Below are positions 12,256 to 22,576 of a stretch of 64,000 bases of DNA, piece after piece; position 1 is the first letter of the stretch; the number at the start of each line of letters is the position of its first letter. The notes under the pieces are model-generated. The model made no database searches, was not told the origin of the DNA, and saw nothing but the letters and a program-made list of their open reading frames with translations. The position numbers and the translations under genes were made by a program. Source of the DNA: Rachicladosporium sp. CCFEE 5018 (taxonomy: Eukaryota > Ascomycota > Dothideomycetes > Cladosporiales > Cladosporiaceae); the NCBI GenBank assembly GCA_002077045.2, contig KZ111158.1:550210-614209 (forward strand). The letters run 5' to 3'.

Positions 12256-12589
12256 ATATCGTTCGTACGACAGTGACACTAATGATCGGCGGCGTGACAC
12301 CTCGCCAGAACGCTCGCAGCCCTTCAGTCTTATACGCATCCATGACAACGTGCGAAAAGGTCCCACCATAGCTCTGCATGCGGCTCTTTGCGAAGTCGAG
12401 CGGGTATGCTGCGAACGTACTCATAACGCTCGATGTCGATGCGGAGATCTCGGTGCGGTATTTGCGAGCAAACCGCTTCATGTCCGAGCTGAGCTCGAAG
12501 TGATATATATCATTGAGCCTGCTACCCTTCCTTGGCCCCGAACCCGATGGTGGTGATGTATTTCTCCCATCGCTGCGGTCTTCGGACAT
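12256..12589 (-). CDS. Mitochondrial carrier family protein, N-terminal part only (cut by gap)
   Basis: Inner-membrane solute carrier (SLC25 family), first repeat only. The start is ATG at 12589. After a Ser/Pro/Arg-rich leader come KRFARKYRTEISASTSS and the signature YPLDFAKSRMQ, which fits the PX[DE]XX[KR] motif of carrier helix 1, then AFWRGVTPPIISVTVVRTI of helix 2. About 111 residues are readable before the N run; a full carrier has about 300, so the other two repeats are lost in or beyond the gap. The substrate cannot be told from one repeat. The missing part ought to lie directly left of the gap, but duplication copy 1 is there instead, which is a point against the correctness of that join. 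Confidence 0.85.
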
Positions 12590-13410
12590 GATCGGAGGGA
12601 GAAGACAGGAGCCTTCAGGGCGTTCGATGGAGTGCCTTGCGGGGGCGCTCCATGAAGCCTGACGGAAGACTTGCCGGTCTCAATGGATGTGTGAATAGCA
12701 GGCGGATCGCGAAAGGAGCAGCCGTCCGGGAGGTAGGGTCGCAGTATTAATCGGTTGCGAATTCAGTGTTATCGCTCGCTGTCCATAGGCTGAGGCGGAT
12801 CTTGCGAGGCGTATAGTCCTATTGCCTTGATATGGTCACTCCACGTTTCGAGTCTGCAGTGGTATACTTGCTCTGCTGTCGGGAAGAGTGTTGTTACAAC
12901 AGTAAGACCGGCGAGATGAGCAAGCGCGAAGACCAGGACAGTAGTGGTGCTAGCTTGGCGTGCGGTGCGATGTATACAGTACAGTGTACCTCAACATGCA
13001 GATGTGAGAAAGTCACTCTCAGAAAGTCACTCGAACCTACATCATGAGCTCCAATGCAGTTAGCACTGCCCCACTTCGGCGGCAGTGGCCGCCTCCGACA
13101 TCCCGCCTGTTCTTGACATGTGATCGTCATCATGAAGTGAGGTTGACGAAGTGAGATAGAAGAGGTGAGGTTGCAGATGTGAGATGCAATGAAAGAGGTC
13201 ATCGACGGGGCGAGGTCAAGGGATCCAGATGATGAGAGTGATTTGAATGGGCAGAGCTCCAGAGACGTGAAGTCGAGATGGCAGGGTCAAGGAGAACTTA
13301 GCGATGGAGTGCGTTCTGCTGAAAAAACTCTCCAGTAGCGAAGCTACGTGAGTTGAGATGGAACGCATTGGGTTGAGGACGTAGTCTTACATCCTACACA
13401 CTGTCCAAGA
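12590..13410. other. Intergenic region with short direct repeats
   Basis: About 0.8 kb between the carrier start and the MPP10 stop. It contains a 12-base direct repeat AGAAAGTCACTC (13007-13018 and 13021-13032). It also contains an imperfect tandem pair of roughly 28-33-base units that begin GTGAGGTTG and contain GTGAGAT (13137-13164 and 13165-13197). No coding frame is convincing. Confidence 0.5.
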
Positions 13411-15516
13411 TTACAGCTTGAACCTCGAACCCCCCGGAGACCCTGCCTCCGCCTCCTTGATAGCCCTCCCCTGGACATCCTTCATCTCGCCCTTCTTCCC
13501 AATCACCTTGACTCCACCCTTCTTCAGATCACTAACAACATCCCTCTTCTCCTTCGCGCCCTTACTCTCAGTCTTCTCCGACTCATTGCCGCCAGCTTTG
13601 CGGATCCTCTCCTTCTCGCGGCGGCGTCTGCGCTTGCGGTCTTCGCGAGACAGCTCTTCGCGACCCGAAGGCAGGCCAGACTTGCCGACAACTTCAGCGT
13701 TATTGCCATTCGCTGCTTCGCCGGCTTTGTAGATTTCTTGAGGCGCCAGCTGGCTTGCGCCGGCGACGTCGCCACCAGCGCTAGGTCGAGCGTCTTCCAT
13801 TGTGATCGTGGGTGCGTCGACTCGAATATCGATCTGTGCGGTCGGTTGCTTGGGCCGGAAGTGCCATGATGACAGACTGTCCAGCTTGGACGAGATATCG
13901 CGCCACATAGCCCCGATCTCCTTGTGTTCCTTAGCAAGCTTCTCGTCCTTTGCGTCGACATACGTAGGATCTGTCTGGCGAAGATGCTCTTCTTCGTACT
14001 CCTCAGCCAAGCCTTTCTTGCTCTTGCTATCATCGAGTTCGAAGTCGAGCTTTCCACGACGACCCTTGCCCGTAGCAAGATCATTTGGCCGTCTGCGGAT
14101 GATGTCCTGAAAGTCTTGCGCCAGGATGCGCCGTCTGATCAGCTCCTCAATGCTCTCGCTGACCTCTGCCGTGATGACAGGCACAGGCTTGCCAGCTCGT
14201 TCGAAGTCGAGATCCTCTTCTAGTAGCGAGTTTATCGGCCGATCAGCAGCTCTTGCCTCACCAGACAATGTCCAGTCACGCTTTGCAACGTTTGCAGCCT
14301 CCAGCTTGCGGATCTCCTCTGCAATGGCCGCCCGTCTCCTCTCGTGGGCTGACTTACGAGACTTGGGATCTCCTGGGTCAAGCTCGTTCTCTTCCTCTTC
14401 CTCCTCTGACTCTTCATCCTCGAAAAGCTCGCGATGCACGGCAGCCATGTTACGTTCAGTCTCCTCTGCATCCTCGTCGACCTCGGCCGCACTATTGATA
14501 TTCGATGCAGTCTTGGCAGGAAAGTTGTGCGGATTCGGTCGCCCTTTCTTGTTTGGCCGCTTCTTTTGTGCTGGCGGAGCGAAGAAGTCTTTATACATGA
14601 TGTTGTTGGTGTTGCCCATGCCGCCCATATCATCCATCTCGCCAGCTTCGAGTTCGTCCTCCTCGTCCTCACTGGGTGCATCTGGATCGCCGAAGCCACC
14701 CGCTTCTCCCTCATCGTCGTCGTCGTCATCGTCGACTACTCCGACAGCTGCACCAGTCATTTCTTCATCCTCGCCGTCGATCGCGCCTCCCAAGTACGGG
14801 TCAGCATCCCAGTCCACGTCCTCCTCGTCGCTCGCAGCACCATCATTCTCGCCGCGCGCGTCTTGCTGCTCGAGAAACTCAGATTGCTTGTTGAAGTTAT
14901 CGATTGAGAAGAAGCCATCGTTCAAACCGAATTTGTCGGTCACCAATTCCTCTGCCGGCTCATCAGGTCTTTCGTCCGCGTCTTCACTGTCGAGCTCCAT
15001 ATCCTCGTCCAATGCATCTTGCGCGATCTCGCCGTCCGTGTCAAGGTCCTCGTCCATAGCATCCGAGGTGCCATCGTACTGCACATCTTCGTCGACATCT
15101 CCACCATCGAGCTCCCAGTCTACACCTTCCTCTCCCAGCACACTCTCGTCTTCCTCCTGGCTACCGCTGACATCTGGCTTAGTGTCTTGCTCGGCTTCCG
15201 CTTCCAGTATGCCCAGCTCAACTTCCTTGCGGGTCGCATCTATCACCCGTCTAGCTTGCTCCCATACCTGCTCGACTCCAAAGCCAGCAACGTGTACTTG
15301 CTTCAGCTGAAGCACACTCTCGTCAGGCGCAGTCTGTCCACGCTTCCGCTTCTTGCGCGCATCCTGTAGGCGCTGCTGCTGCGTTACACTGATCTCAGAG
15401 GCGATCGGGTCAAGGGCGTTCTTCAAATAGGCGAGTATGTCTGTATGCAGCGGGAGGCTCGGCTGGAGGAATGTATGAGGCGCACCCTCGAGAGTGCTGA
15501 GGAACGTGCTTGCCAT
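13411..15516 (-). CDS. mpp10: Mpp10, U3 snoRNP / small-subunit processome protein
   Basis: Nucleolar scaffold of the U3 snoRNP that works with Imp3 and Imp4 in 18S rRNA maturation. A single exon of 701 codons begins at ATG 15516. The N terminus (HTDILAYLKNALDPIASE) and the conserved C-terminal half (EEHLRQTDPTYVDAKDEKL, IGAMWRDISSKLDSLSSWHF, TITMEDARP, LAPQEIYKAG) match the family order. Between them are long Asp/Glu runs (about residues 110-380) typical of Mpp10, and the protein ends in a Lys/Arg-rich tail that should serve nuclear/nucleolar targeting. Length fits filamentous fungal members, which exceed the 593-residue yeast protein. It lies head to head with nothing obvious; 15517-15965 upstream is intergenic. 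Confidence 0.93.
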   Translation of the reverse strand: MASTFLSTLEGAPHTFLQPSLPLHTDILAYLKNALDPIASEISVTQQQRLQDARKKRKRGQTAPDESVLQLKQVHVAGFGVEQVWEQARRVIDATRKEVELGILEAEAEQDTKPDVSGSQEEDESVLGEEGVDWELDGGDVDEDVQYDGTSDAMDEDLDTDGEIAQDALDEDMELDSEDADERPDEPAEELVTDKFGLNDGFFSIDNFNKQSEFLEQQDARGENDGAASDEEDVDWDADPYLGGAIDGEDEEMTGAAVGVVDDDDDDDEGEAGGFGDPDAPSEDEEDELEAGEMDDMGGMGNTNNIMYKDFFAPPAQKKRPNKKGRPNPHNFPAKTASNINSAAEVDEDAEETERNMAAVHRELFEDEESEEEEEENELDPGDPKSRKSAHERRRAAIAEEIRKLEAANVAKRDWTLSGEARAADRPINSLLEEDLDFERAGKPVPVITAEVSESIEELIRRRILAQDFQDIIRRRPNDLATGKGRRGKLDFELDDSKSKKGLAEEYEEEHLRQTDPTYVDAKDEKLAKEHKEIGAMWRDISSKLDSLSSWHFRPKQPTAQIDIRVDAPTITMEDARPSAGGDVAGASQLAPQEIYKAGEAANGNNAEVVGKSGLPSGREELSREDRKRRRRREKERIRKAGGNESEKTESKGAKEKRDVVSDLKKGGVKVIGKKGEMKDVQGRAIKEAEAGSPGGSRFKL

Positions 15517-15965
15517 ATTTGCTCAGCAGTGATGGCGTCCTTTAGGTCGTCGCCAGAACTGGGGTACTACCAACTGAAGAAAATCGACGGGTAGAGGATA
15601 TGGCTCGGTCCGCGCGAGATCGCGCCTAGATAAGCCAAATTAGTGAGATGGCATTGGATTCGAGAATCTGGATTCCATTCTGTTCCCACATCACGTTGCG
15701 ACCATTGCTTCGCAATACTTCCATTCAAGAGGCCGTTCCTCAGTATCAACGCTTGGCTGTGAAGTCGTAGTCATCACTACAGGCTGCGTTTCCTGTGGAA
15801 GCTTCACAAGAGGATGCCAGCGGAAATCTACCCTTGAACACAATAGCGTCACGTAAAGCGTACAAGTCTACCTAGAAACATGCAAATATATGGTACGGTT
15901 CCTATCACGGCTAGTGGTGGGACTGCTCTTCTATCCTATGTCTGATCTGGACATGGCGCATTTCA
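15517..15965. other. Intergenic region
   Basis: About 450 bp between the MPP10 start and the stop of the SnoaL-like gene. It should contain the MPP10 promoter. No feature recognised. Confidence 0.5.
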
Positions 15966-16370
15966 TCACTTGTCCTCAATGGCACTCACAGTCGCCCAAT
16001 GATCCTTGAACTGCCCATCGACGACAGTCATGAAATCCATGATCCTGAGCTCGATCGGTCCATTGGTCGCCGGCTTGCCCATGAGATCTCCGACCTGCGT
16101 CCCACGGAGATACTTGGTCGTTGCGACGACATTGCCATCGCTCAGACAGTGGACGATTTCGATCTTGAGGTCTTTGATGTTCGAGTGGATGTACCTCATG
16201 ATGAAGTGGACGCCGTCGATGTTGGGCGACTGGCCCTGAGCTGCGGTATGGTCGACGAAGTCTTTGTGGGTGAGCTTGTCGATCAGGTCGAAGTTGCCGT
16301 TCTGCTGGACTTCGGTGACGAAGCGATGCATCTGGGCAACATTGGCGGCGGCGGCGTCGGTTGAGGCCAT
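15966..16370 (-). CDS. SnoaL-like / NTF2-fold small protein (putative ester cyclase family)
   Basis: This is a 134-residue single-domain protein. ATG at 16370 (MASTDAAAANVAQM) is preferred because homologous proteins begin just before the NVAQMHRFVTEVQ helix; the frame stays open further upstream but that part has low-quality sequence. The layout of helix, FDLIDKLTHKDFVDHTA, a central GVHFIMRYIHS helix, then three strands ending in ELRIMDFMTVVDGQFKDHWATVS is that of SnoaL-like/NTF2-fold proteins, where a HW pair near the C terminus is common. Some members cyclise polyketides, but many have unknown or no enzymatic role, so no substrate is claimed. The product is likely cytosolic since there is no signal peptide. 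Confidence 0.8.
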   Translation of the reverse strand: MASTDAAAANVAQMHRFVTEVQQNGNFDLIDKLTHKDFVDHTAAQGQSPNIDGVHFIMRYIHSNIKDLKIEIVHCLSDGNVVATTKYLRGTQVGDLMGKPATNGPIELRIMDFMTVVDGQFKDHWATVSAIEDK

Positions 16371-17477
16371 CGTGTTTATGTTTTGTGGCTTCCCGAGGCA
16401 GGTCAGTTGATTGTTTCGTCTCATGTTCATTATCCATACACTTACCGAAGCTGAGGAATCCTGGAGATCGTGAGAGGAGACTGCTGGAGGTGTGAGGATG
16501 ACATGTGAGAGCGAAGTCATTCACAGCTGGGAGTCACTGATTCTTATACCCAGCAGCCAGACCCAATTAGCCAGACCGGTCACTGTCAACGACTACCGAA
16601 TGAGGTAGGTAGAGATGAGTGGATCTTTAACCTCGCATACCGAAGCAGATGTTGTGGACCGGCCAGACAACAAAGCCTTTGAATCCTTCGACGCTCCCGA
16701 TGAGAGCGAGCTGCATACACTACATGCACAATACGCCGTAGCGAGCATGCATCGTGCTTCGAGTTGCCGTGAATGATAGGCTCTTCAGACACAATTCAAT
16801 GGCATACTAGGAGGACTGAGTATCTATGGAGCTACGTTCAGACTATGCAGTACAGTTGTGGTTCGTCGCAAGGCATGATCCTTGGACGGGCTTTTCGCAT
16901 GAACGTAATTTGTGCTCAACACGCAGTCAACCATGAAGTCGGTGGTAAGCATAACTCGACTGTAAAGCCCGTTCCTAACATCGATCAAGCGGATGAACTC
17001 ACTGGCGATGACAACGGCGGTACACTAACGCCGTGCTTGATCGGAGAGTGGAGTTTGGACCACCCTAGCGCAACGCCACGTTATGCAGCGCCTCTTCGGG
17101 CCTAGCGCCTGCAAGCTAAATGCTCATAAGCTCTGCCCATCACCTCCTCAGCTCTTCAGCTATCAGGCCGATTGCCAGGAGATTGCCATTTAGACCAGAT
17201 GGCAATTGCCGCATGCAAGCCGAGCGGGTCTGAGTTGTTGCGTGGCTGCGTAATGATCTGGCCCTTGGATCGCATCAAGTGGGTAGCAGCTGGAAAAAGG
17301 CATTGAGTATATCTTGCACGCTTCCCGTTTTCCTCGCTCTTTCCTGTCTTCCTCGTCTTATATGAGTCTACCACACGCGCCTTCACGACGAAGCTTCTTC
17401 CCTTACAATCAGCAATACCTACCGCCGAGCAGCTCTTCACATCTTCCTCTCCTAGGACCCCCTCTACGGAAGGCGCC
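16371..17477. other. Intergenic region between divergent genes
   Basis: About 1.1 kb separating the SnoaL-like gene (minus) from the DUF1772 gene (plus), so it can hold both promoters. Short frames here are not convincing. A pyrimidine-rich stretch precedes the DUF1772 ATG (about 17310-17470), as is common in fungal core promoters. Confidence 0.5.
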
Positions 17478-17945
17478 ATGGACCTCCCACTCGCCGCCCA
17501 GCTCGCAATTCCCAGCGGCTTCATCCTCGGCAGCTACAACGCCGTCTTCTCCCAAAATGTCATCCCACATCTCTACAACCAACCAGCCTCAGTCTCGACC
17601 CCGATCTTCGCCAAAGTCTTCAACATCGGCGCCTTGACAATCGCCCCTATGGCTTCGACAGCAATCATCGCACACGCCTATCTCGCATACACGCAGCCGT
17701 CAAAACGGCAGTACTACACGACTGCTGCGGTCTTGACAGCATTGTCATTACCGCTCACGAGTGTGGTGATGAAGCCGGGGATCAATCGACTGATTGAGAT
17801 TAGCAAAAGTAGTGAGTTGCTGGCTAAGCCGGGGATCGATGCTGAGGCTGTGAAGTTCTTGAAGGCTTGGGTTACGCAGAATTACTTCAGAGGGTCGTTG
17901 CATTTGGTTGCTGGGTTTCTGGGGCTGTATGCTGCTTTGACTTAG
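17478..17945 (+). CDS. DUF1772 (anthrone-oxygenase-like) membrane protein
   Basis: This 155-residue single-exon protein starts at ATG 17478. It has four hydrophobic segments: residues about 6-26, 45-68 (FNIGALTIAPMASTAIIAHAYL), 78-96 and 136-154. Between them are the family-typical polar stretch with NRLIEISKSSELLAKPG and a late W-x5-FRGSLHLVAGFLG region. The family (DUF1772) includes small anthrone oxygenases of polyketide pathways but most members are uncharacterised membrane proteins. The neighbouring SnoaL-like gene, 1.1 kb away and divergent, belongs to another small family seen near polyketide genes. No polyketide synthase lies in the window, so a pathway role is speculative. Confidence 0.8.
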   Translation: MDLPLAAQLAIPSGFILGSYNAVFSQNVIPHLYNQPASVSTPIFAKVFNIGALTIAPMASTAIIAHAYLAYTQPSKRQYYTTAAVLTALSLPLTSVVMKPGINRLIEISKSSELLAKPGIDAEAVKFLKAWVTQNYFRGSLHLVAGFLGLYAALT

Positions 17946-18553
17946 CATTCGACATAGCGGAGTGGTGGTCAAATGGCGGACAACAGCCATCGATTCTGAG
18001 TAGATTGCAGCCTCTGTGTGGCTCTCACAGTCCAGTCGATCTGTCGATGTGGGCGAGCTCAAGGCACGTGAAGCAAGGTGGCGGTTGGACACTGCACGCG
18101 AGAGAGGATATAGGGTCGACTGAGCGACGTAAGAGGAAGGCGCGAGTGATGTCTGCAGATTGCTCGGCATCAGCTCAATTTCCTTGGATGTCAATGTATA
18201 GATGGTGTCCCAATAGCATAATGCTCGTTCGCGACTCCTTGAATAATTACTGTGATGCTTGCGCCATCAGCTGATGGATACTTTTTGTGTTCCAGTAGTG
18301 CTGTATCAATTCCCCAGGCACTGTACTCGAGTGTAAGGTATAATAAGCTTCCTGAAGTAAGGCCGATAGAAGCTTTTACAGCCCGCGGAAGCATCCCAAG
18401 AGTTGCGCCGGTGATGTCGACGACTCGCACTTGGCTGAAGCCTCGCTAGGGTACCTTACCTACCTAATTCAGCGTGACGTCTTCCACCGCCTAACATGTC
18501 GCGCCTGACGCTCCACTTCTCTGTCGAACTCATTATTGCGATGATAGTGGATC
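17946..18553. other. Intergenic region
   Basis: About 0.6 kb between the DUF1772 gene and the Zn2Cys6 gene. A minus-strand open frame at 18191-18430 (internal ATG near 18395; includes EYSAWGIDTALLEHKKYP) has plausible amino-acid composition but no family I recognise; it is left uncalled. Confidence 0.4.
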
Positions 18554-20055
18554 ATGCCACCGCGACAACGGTGTGATCCTTGCTATACGTCTCGAAGAGC
18601 ATGTGACAAAGCCCGACCAACCTGCAGTAGCTGTTCGACACATGGTCTGGCCTGCAGCTATCCCGACGCCACAGCATTTCGATTCGTCAATCATACTCGC
18701 GCAGGCGCAATTCAAACACGACGTACAGGAGGAAGTAGCAGATTCACTGCAAGTGACGCAGACGTGGCTGTGAGAAGCTCAGGTCCGGTGTTTGGTGTTG
18801 TACGCATACCAAGTGGTCCCTTGCACTATGTCCCGTCACTAATACCCTACATCAGAGCCCTGTGCTTGCACCTCCACTACTCTGGTCCCTAGAAGAACGC
18901 GTCCTCACTCGCTTCACCGCACGATGGGCAACCGGTAACACTTGCCTAGGGAGCTACGATGTCTACAGATCAACAACGAGTAACGATGCCGTGCTATCAG
19001 CCATACGAGCAGTCGCATACGCCGACCTCGCGGTCGTCGAACGGCACGACGACTTCGCTACCAAAGCGGTGAACTCATACCTGGCAACCTTGCGATCGAT
19101 ACAGCGCCTGCTGAATGGATCCGAGGGCGACCTTGTGGGCATCAGCTCGGATCTGCTCGCCGCAGTACTTGCACTCGACACGCTCGAGATACTCTACATT
19201 CGTCGGCCGACTCCATTGGGCATACATACTGGTGCGATTGTTCGACTACTTCAGATCGAAATGCGGAAATCGTCAATGCATCCCAAGAGCATAATGCTCA
19301 TACGCGCGGCGGCTCCAAGGATTCAAGCCCGGCAATTGCTATGCATTGAGGCTGATCTCAGTGACTGCATTCGATCATGTGCAAAGATTAGCCAGGATTT
19401 GACAGATGTGCGAGTAGCCAAGTTCATCTGTAACGTCTGCCACGAACTCCGGTCCTTGAAGACAGCACAAGTGAGGCGGAATGCTGCGTCGCTCTGCACG
19501 AGGTCCGTGGATGATGCTATACGTCATTTGCAAGATCTTGTGTTCACAGAAGAATCGCACTGGGCCGTGTGCAGCGAGATGTCGAGATTGGAACCTGTTT
19601 GCGTCCCACTCGAAACTAGCCCATCACAGGCGACATGGCCGAGAACCGCGGCGACGGTACCAACTAGTGTACCAGCAGCTCGGAACTGGATGCTATTCCA
19701 CATGTGTAAGGCTATGATCATGGATGGGCTACTCCGGTGGAATAGTCGTAGAGACGCCATACCAACGGGCCCGGAGGACATGACCAGCCTAAGGTGGCTG
19801 TACAGCCTCAATGCAAGTATCGAAAGCCTGGCGGACGTAATGCCGTGGCTACTGGGCAATGCCGATACCACTGCCGAATCCCCAAAGGGGCCCTTGCGTG
19901 ATATTGGGCTTGTCATCGTCCAATATCCACTTTGGGCAACATTACAATGCGAGCATGTAGCACCGAAGGCGAAGCTGCACGCTTCCAGGACCATGGCGTT
20001 CATTGAGGAACAGCGCAATATCTTGAGCCGGGTGAGCCGTCCAGCTGGGACATGA
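18554..20055 (+). CDS. Zn(II)2Cys6 transcription factor
   Basis: The first exon (18554-18799) opens with the DNA-binding binuclear cluster right at the N terminus: CDPCYTSRRACDKARPTC, then SSC and LACSY, which supplies all six cysteines with normal spacing. A 56-nt intron (18800-18855; GTACGC donor, CACTAAT branch, ATCAG acceptor) joins VFGV to SPVLAPPLLW in frame; the downstream exon ends at 20055. The product is about 481 residues. The remainder is helical with AVLALDTLEILYIRR and a LLQIEMRK stretch, resembling the variable middle region of fungal regulators, though I cannot assign it to a named Pfam domain. There is no coiled-coil linker directly after the cluster. Target genes are unknown; the nearest genes are the DUF1772 and SnoaL-like genes upstream. 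Confidence 0.82.
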
Positions 20056-22576
20056 TCGAGGCTGTGATAAGGCGCTGCGATATGCAGATGGCAAGCATCA
20101 TATCCAGGTGGGACGTGGACCTAGGTTTAGGAGAGTCTCGAGAGGCGGGATACAAAGTATGTGGAAACGGTCCTCTTCCGGCATTTGAAGGATTCGGCGT
20201 CCAAGAGGTCGTTACTCGACACATATAGCCAAGGTCAGCCTCACATCGCCGAATGCAGTCGCGTGCAGTGGCGTGTAGACATTTGAGACCTGTCATTTCT
20301 ACATAGCCGCGCTGGTTGGCACCGTGTCCAGCGTGTCGGTCATCCCAGAAATGTGGTAACCTGAAGCCACGAAGCTTACCACACTTTTGTTCGCGCGAGC
20401 CTTGACATTACCTGTCATGCCAGGCCTCTGCTCGGGCAGACATTGGAGGAATGGAGTTCATTACTGGTCCGTGGTATTGACACTGCCATCAAGCCAGGCA
20501 TGTACTGATGTCCACAGATCACGACTGGAATGAAGCCTTAGACAGTGCGACAGTGCGAGCGCTGGAATTCTCCGGTATCGTTGAAGAGCAATACTTCGCG
20601 ACGTGTCAACTTTGCCGAGGGCATGAGGTTGACCAGCCAGTCCCATGGGCGCGGTAGAAGGCAAAGGCCCAATCCTTACGGCCGACTCTGCACGCCGTGC
20701 ATTCTCGGCCCGATGATCGGGTATGGGATCTCCAAGCTCCAGGTCAAAAAAGCGGCCGAGTGCACCCTTGCCTTGTTTCGGTATGCAGAGTCGTAGAGAA
20801 TGTATTTCGCAATATTAATGAGTCATGTTGGTGCCCCGCAAAACAGCCGCACGGTGCGGAACCCAAAACCATCGGCTTGCATTTTCTCGCTTACGTGCAG
20901 CCGAAGTAAGACAGGCAGGCGGACCTTGTTCCCCGGAATTTCAAGTCTGGCGGCTGTTCGATGGGATCTTCCGAGCGGCCCAGCGAGTGTGAGACGGGGA
21001 GCGCAGGCCGCTGGGGAGCCTGCTGTGCCACCCGAGACATGTGCAGCTGCGTTCATGTTGAAGTAAAGTCATTGAGAGAAACTATCAGGCCAAGCAAGTC
21101 CAAATTGTCGAGGCAAGACATGTACTTGAGGTTGCAGTGCCGTCGGCGTCTATATATGCTTCTCAGAAAGCTCATCGACGAATCGCTTGAGTCGGCGCGA
21201 AGACAGTGCCAAGCTGAACAACGTGCCTCTCCGTCCCGTCCTAAGCTCCGGCGCTAAGGGCTCAGATGCATGTCTGCATCGCTTTCGATAGCCCAACAAT
21301 TCGTGATGCCTGTTCATGCAATCTATGCGGTACGCAATCGGTGGGACATCTTTCCGACCTTGCAGCAACGGCTGCGTCTATTGAAAGTGAATGTCAGCTG
21401 ATGTTTATGTCGAAGGGCACAAGGCATGTGGCGATCATCGTCAGGCGCTTGCGCACATCGCCAATAGTTGCACTGGCCTGCATGAGCACAAGTATGGCTG
21501 GTCGTGTTAGTCGCCTGCACGAGGGCGAGACATGCACACTGAGGGAGGTCAGAGTCCAGCGTCACGCCGGGCGGAGAGGGTCAGCACTGGTCTCACAAGG
21601 CGAGGGCGTTAATGTGCGGGCGCATATAGTGGTAGATCATTCGTCGTGTATCAGATGTACTCCCGCGCCAGGCAGCGCGTAGTTGGGGCTATGTGAGACG
21701 ACCCAATAAGGGGCCAGCACCAGTGCTGAGGGGATGGGACCGTATGCAGCTCCCATCAACGTGGTTCACGAAGCCCAGCTGGCGACGGCATGGTGGCTAT
21801 CCGTGCGGGCCACGACATGTGCAATACTGCTTGTCGCTGCCGCTGCGGCTTGTGACACGAAGCCATCGCCGTTGTGCGTTCATGAGCGCGATCGACGCTT
21901 CGTCCGGAGCGAGCCTTGCCATCGTGCCCGTGCCTCGCGTCCAATGAACGACAACCCCAGACGCGGCCTGGTCGGATCATTAGCCGCCGCATGGATCGCA
22001 TGGCCTGTTTAGCGACCGTGAGGGCCAGCACGGGCGGTTCTCCTCTATTCCACTATTGCACATTTCCCCTCCTCCTCTTCTCGAACTTCTGGACCTCTGG
22101 ACATTTCTGGTGTGATCACTGTAGCGGTATTGGACTCCACTGGAATATTCGAGTCCAATTGCTACGGAGTCGTGAATCACGATCACAAGCACGGCGACGT
22201 AGACCAGCCGCCTACAGACGCTCTTTAGCCGCGTAGCGCATTGGAGTAGGAGTAATACTTCTGTTTCTGGGTCGACAACACATCGGCGCAGGCTGTATAA
22301 GACAAATCAGAGCGAAATCGTATTGCTGCTCTCAGCAGAACGTCACTGCGATCGAAGGTAACTCACAAGAAAATTGCACAAGCGCTTGACGCGAGTCCCA
22401 AGCGCAAGCATCCGGAGCACTCCTTGAAGCATTCGAATCGCGCTGTCGACTGAACGTCCGTCAGATACACAAGTCGCCGGTCAAGGGTTAGGCGTCATCT
22501 CCAATCCGAACTCTCTTGGGCCACTGGATCCGTGGAGTGCTATCGCATGCGAATTCCTTGACTTTGAGCAGCTCAG
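20056..22576. other. 2.5 kb stretch without a convincing gene
   Basis: Many overlapping frames of 60-140 codons occur on both strands, including 21266-21682 (+) and 20000-20296 (-). They are poor in hydrophobic-core patterns and match no family I know, and they lack matching splice signals. It may hold long UTRs, non-coding transcripts or relics of old repeats. Confidence 0.45.

Noticed and set aside
14126..15310. 394-codon plus-strand frame, very Ser-rich
   Set aside because: It is the antisense shadow of the acidic and Ser coding of MPP10.
18191..18430. Minus-strand frame between the DUF1772 and Zn2Cys6 genes
   Set aside because: Composition is plausible but there is no family match I know, and only an internal ATG; left uncalled.
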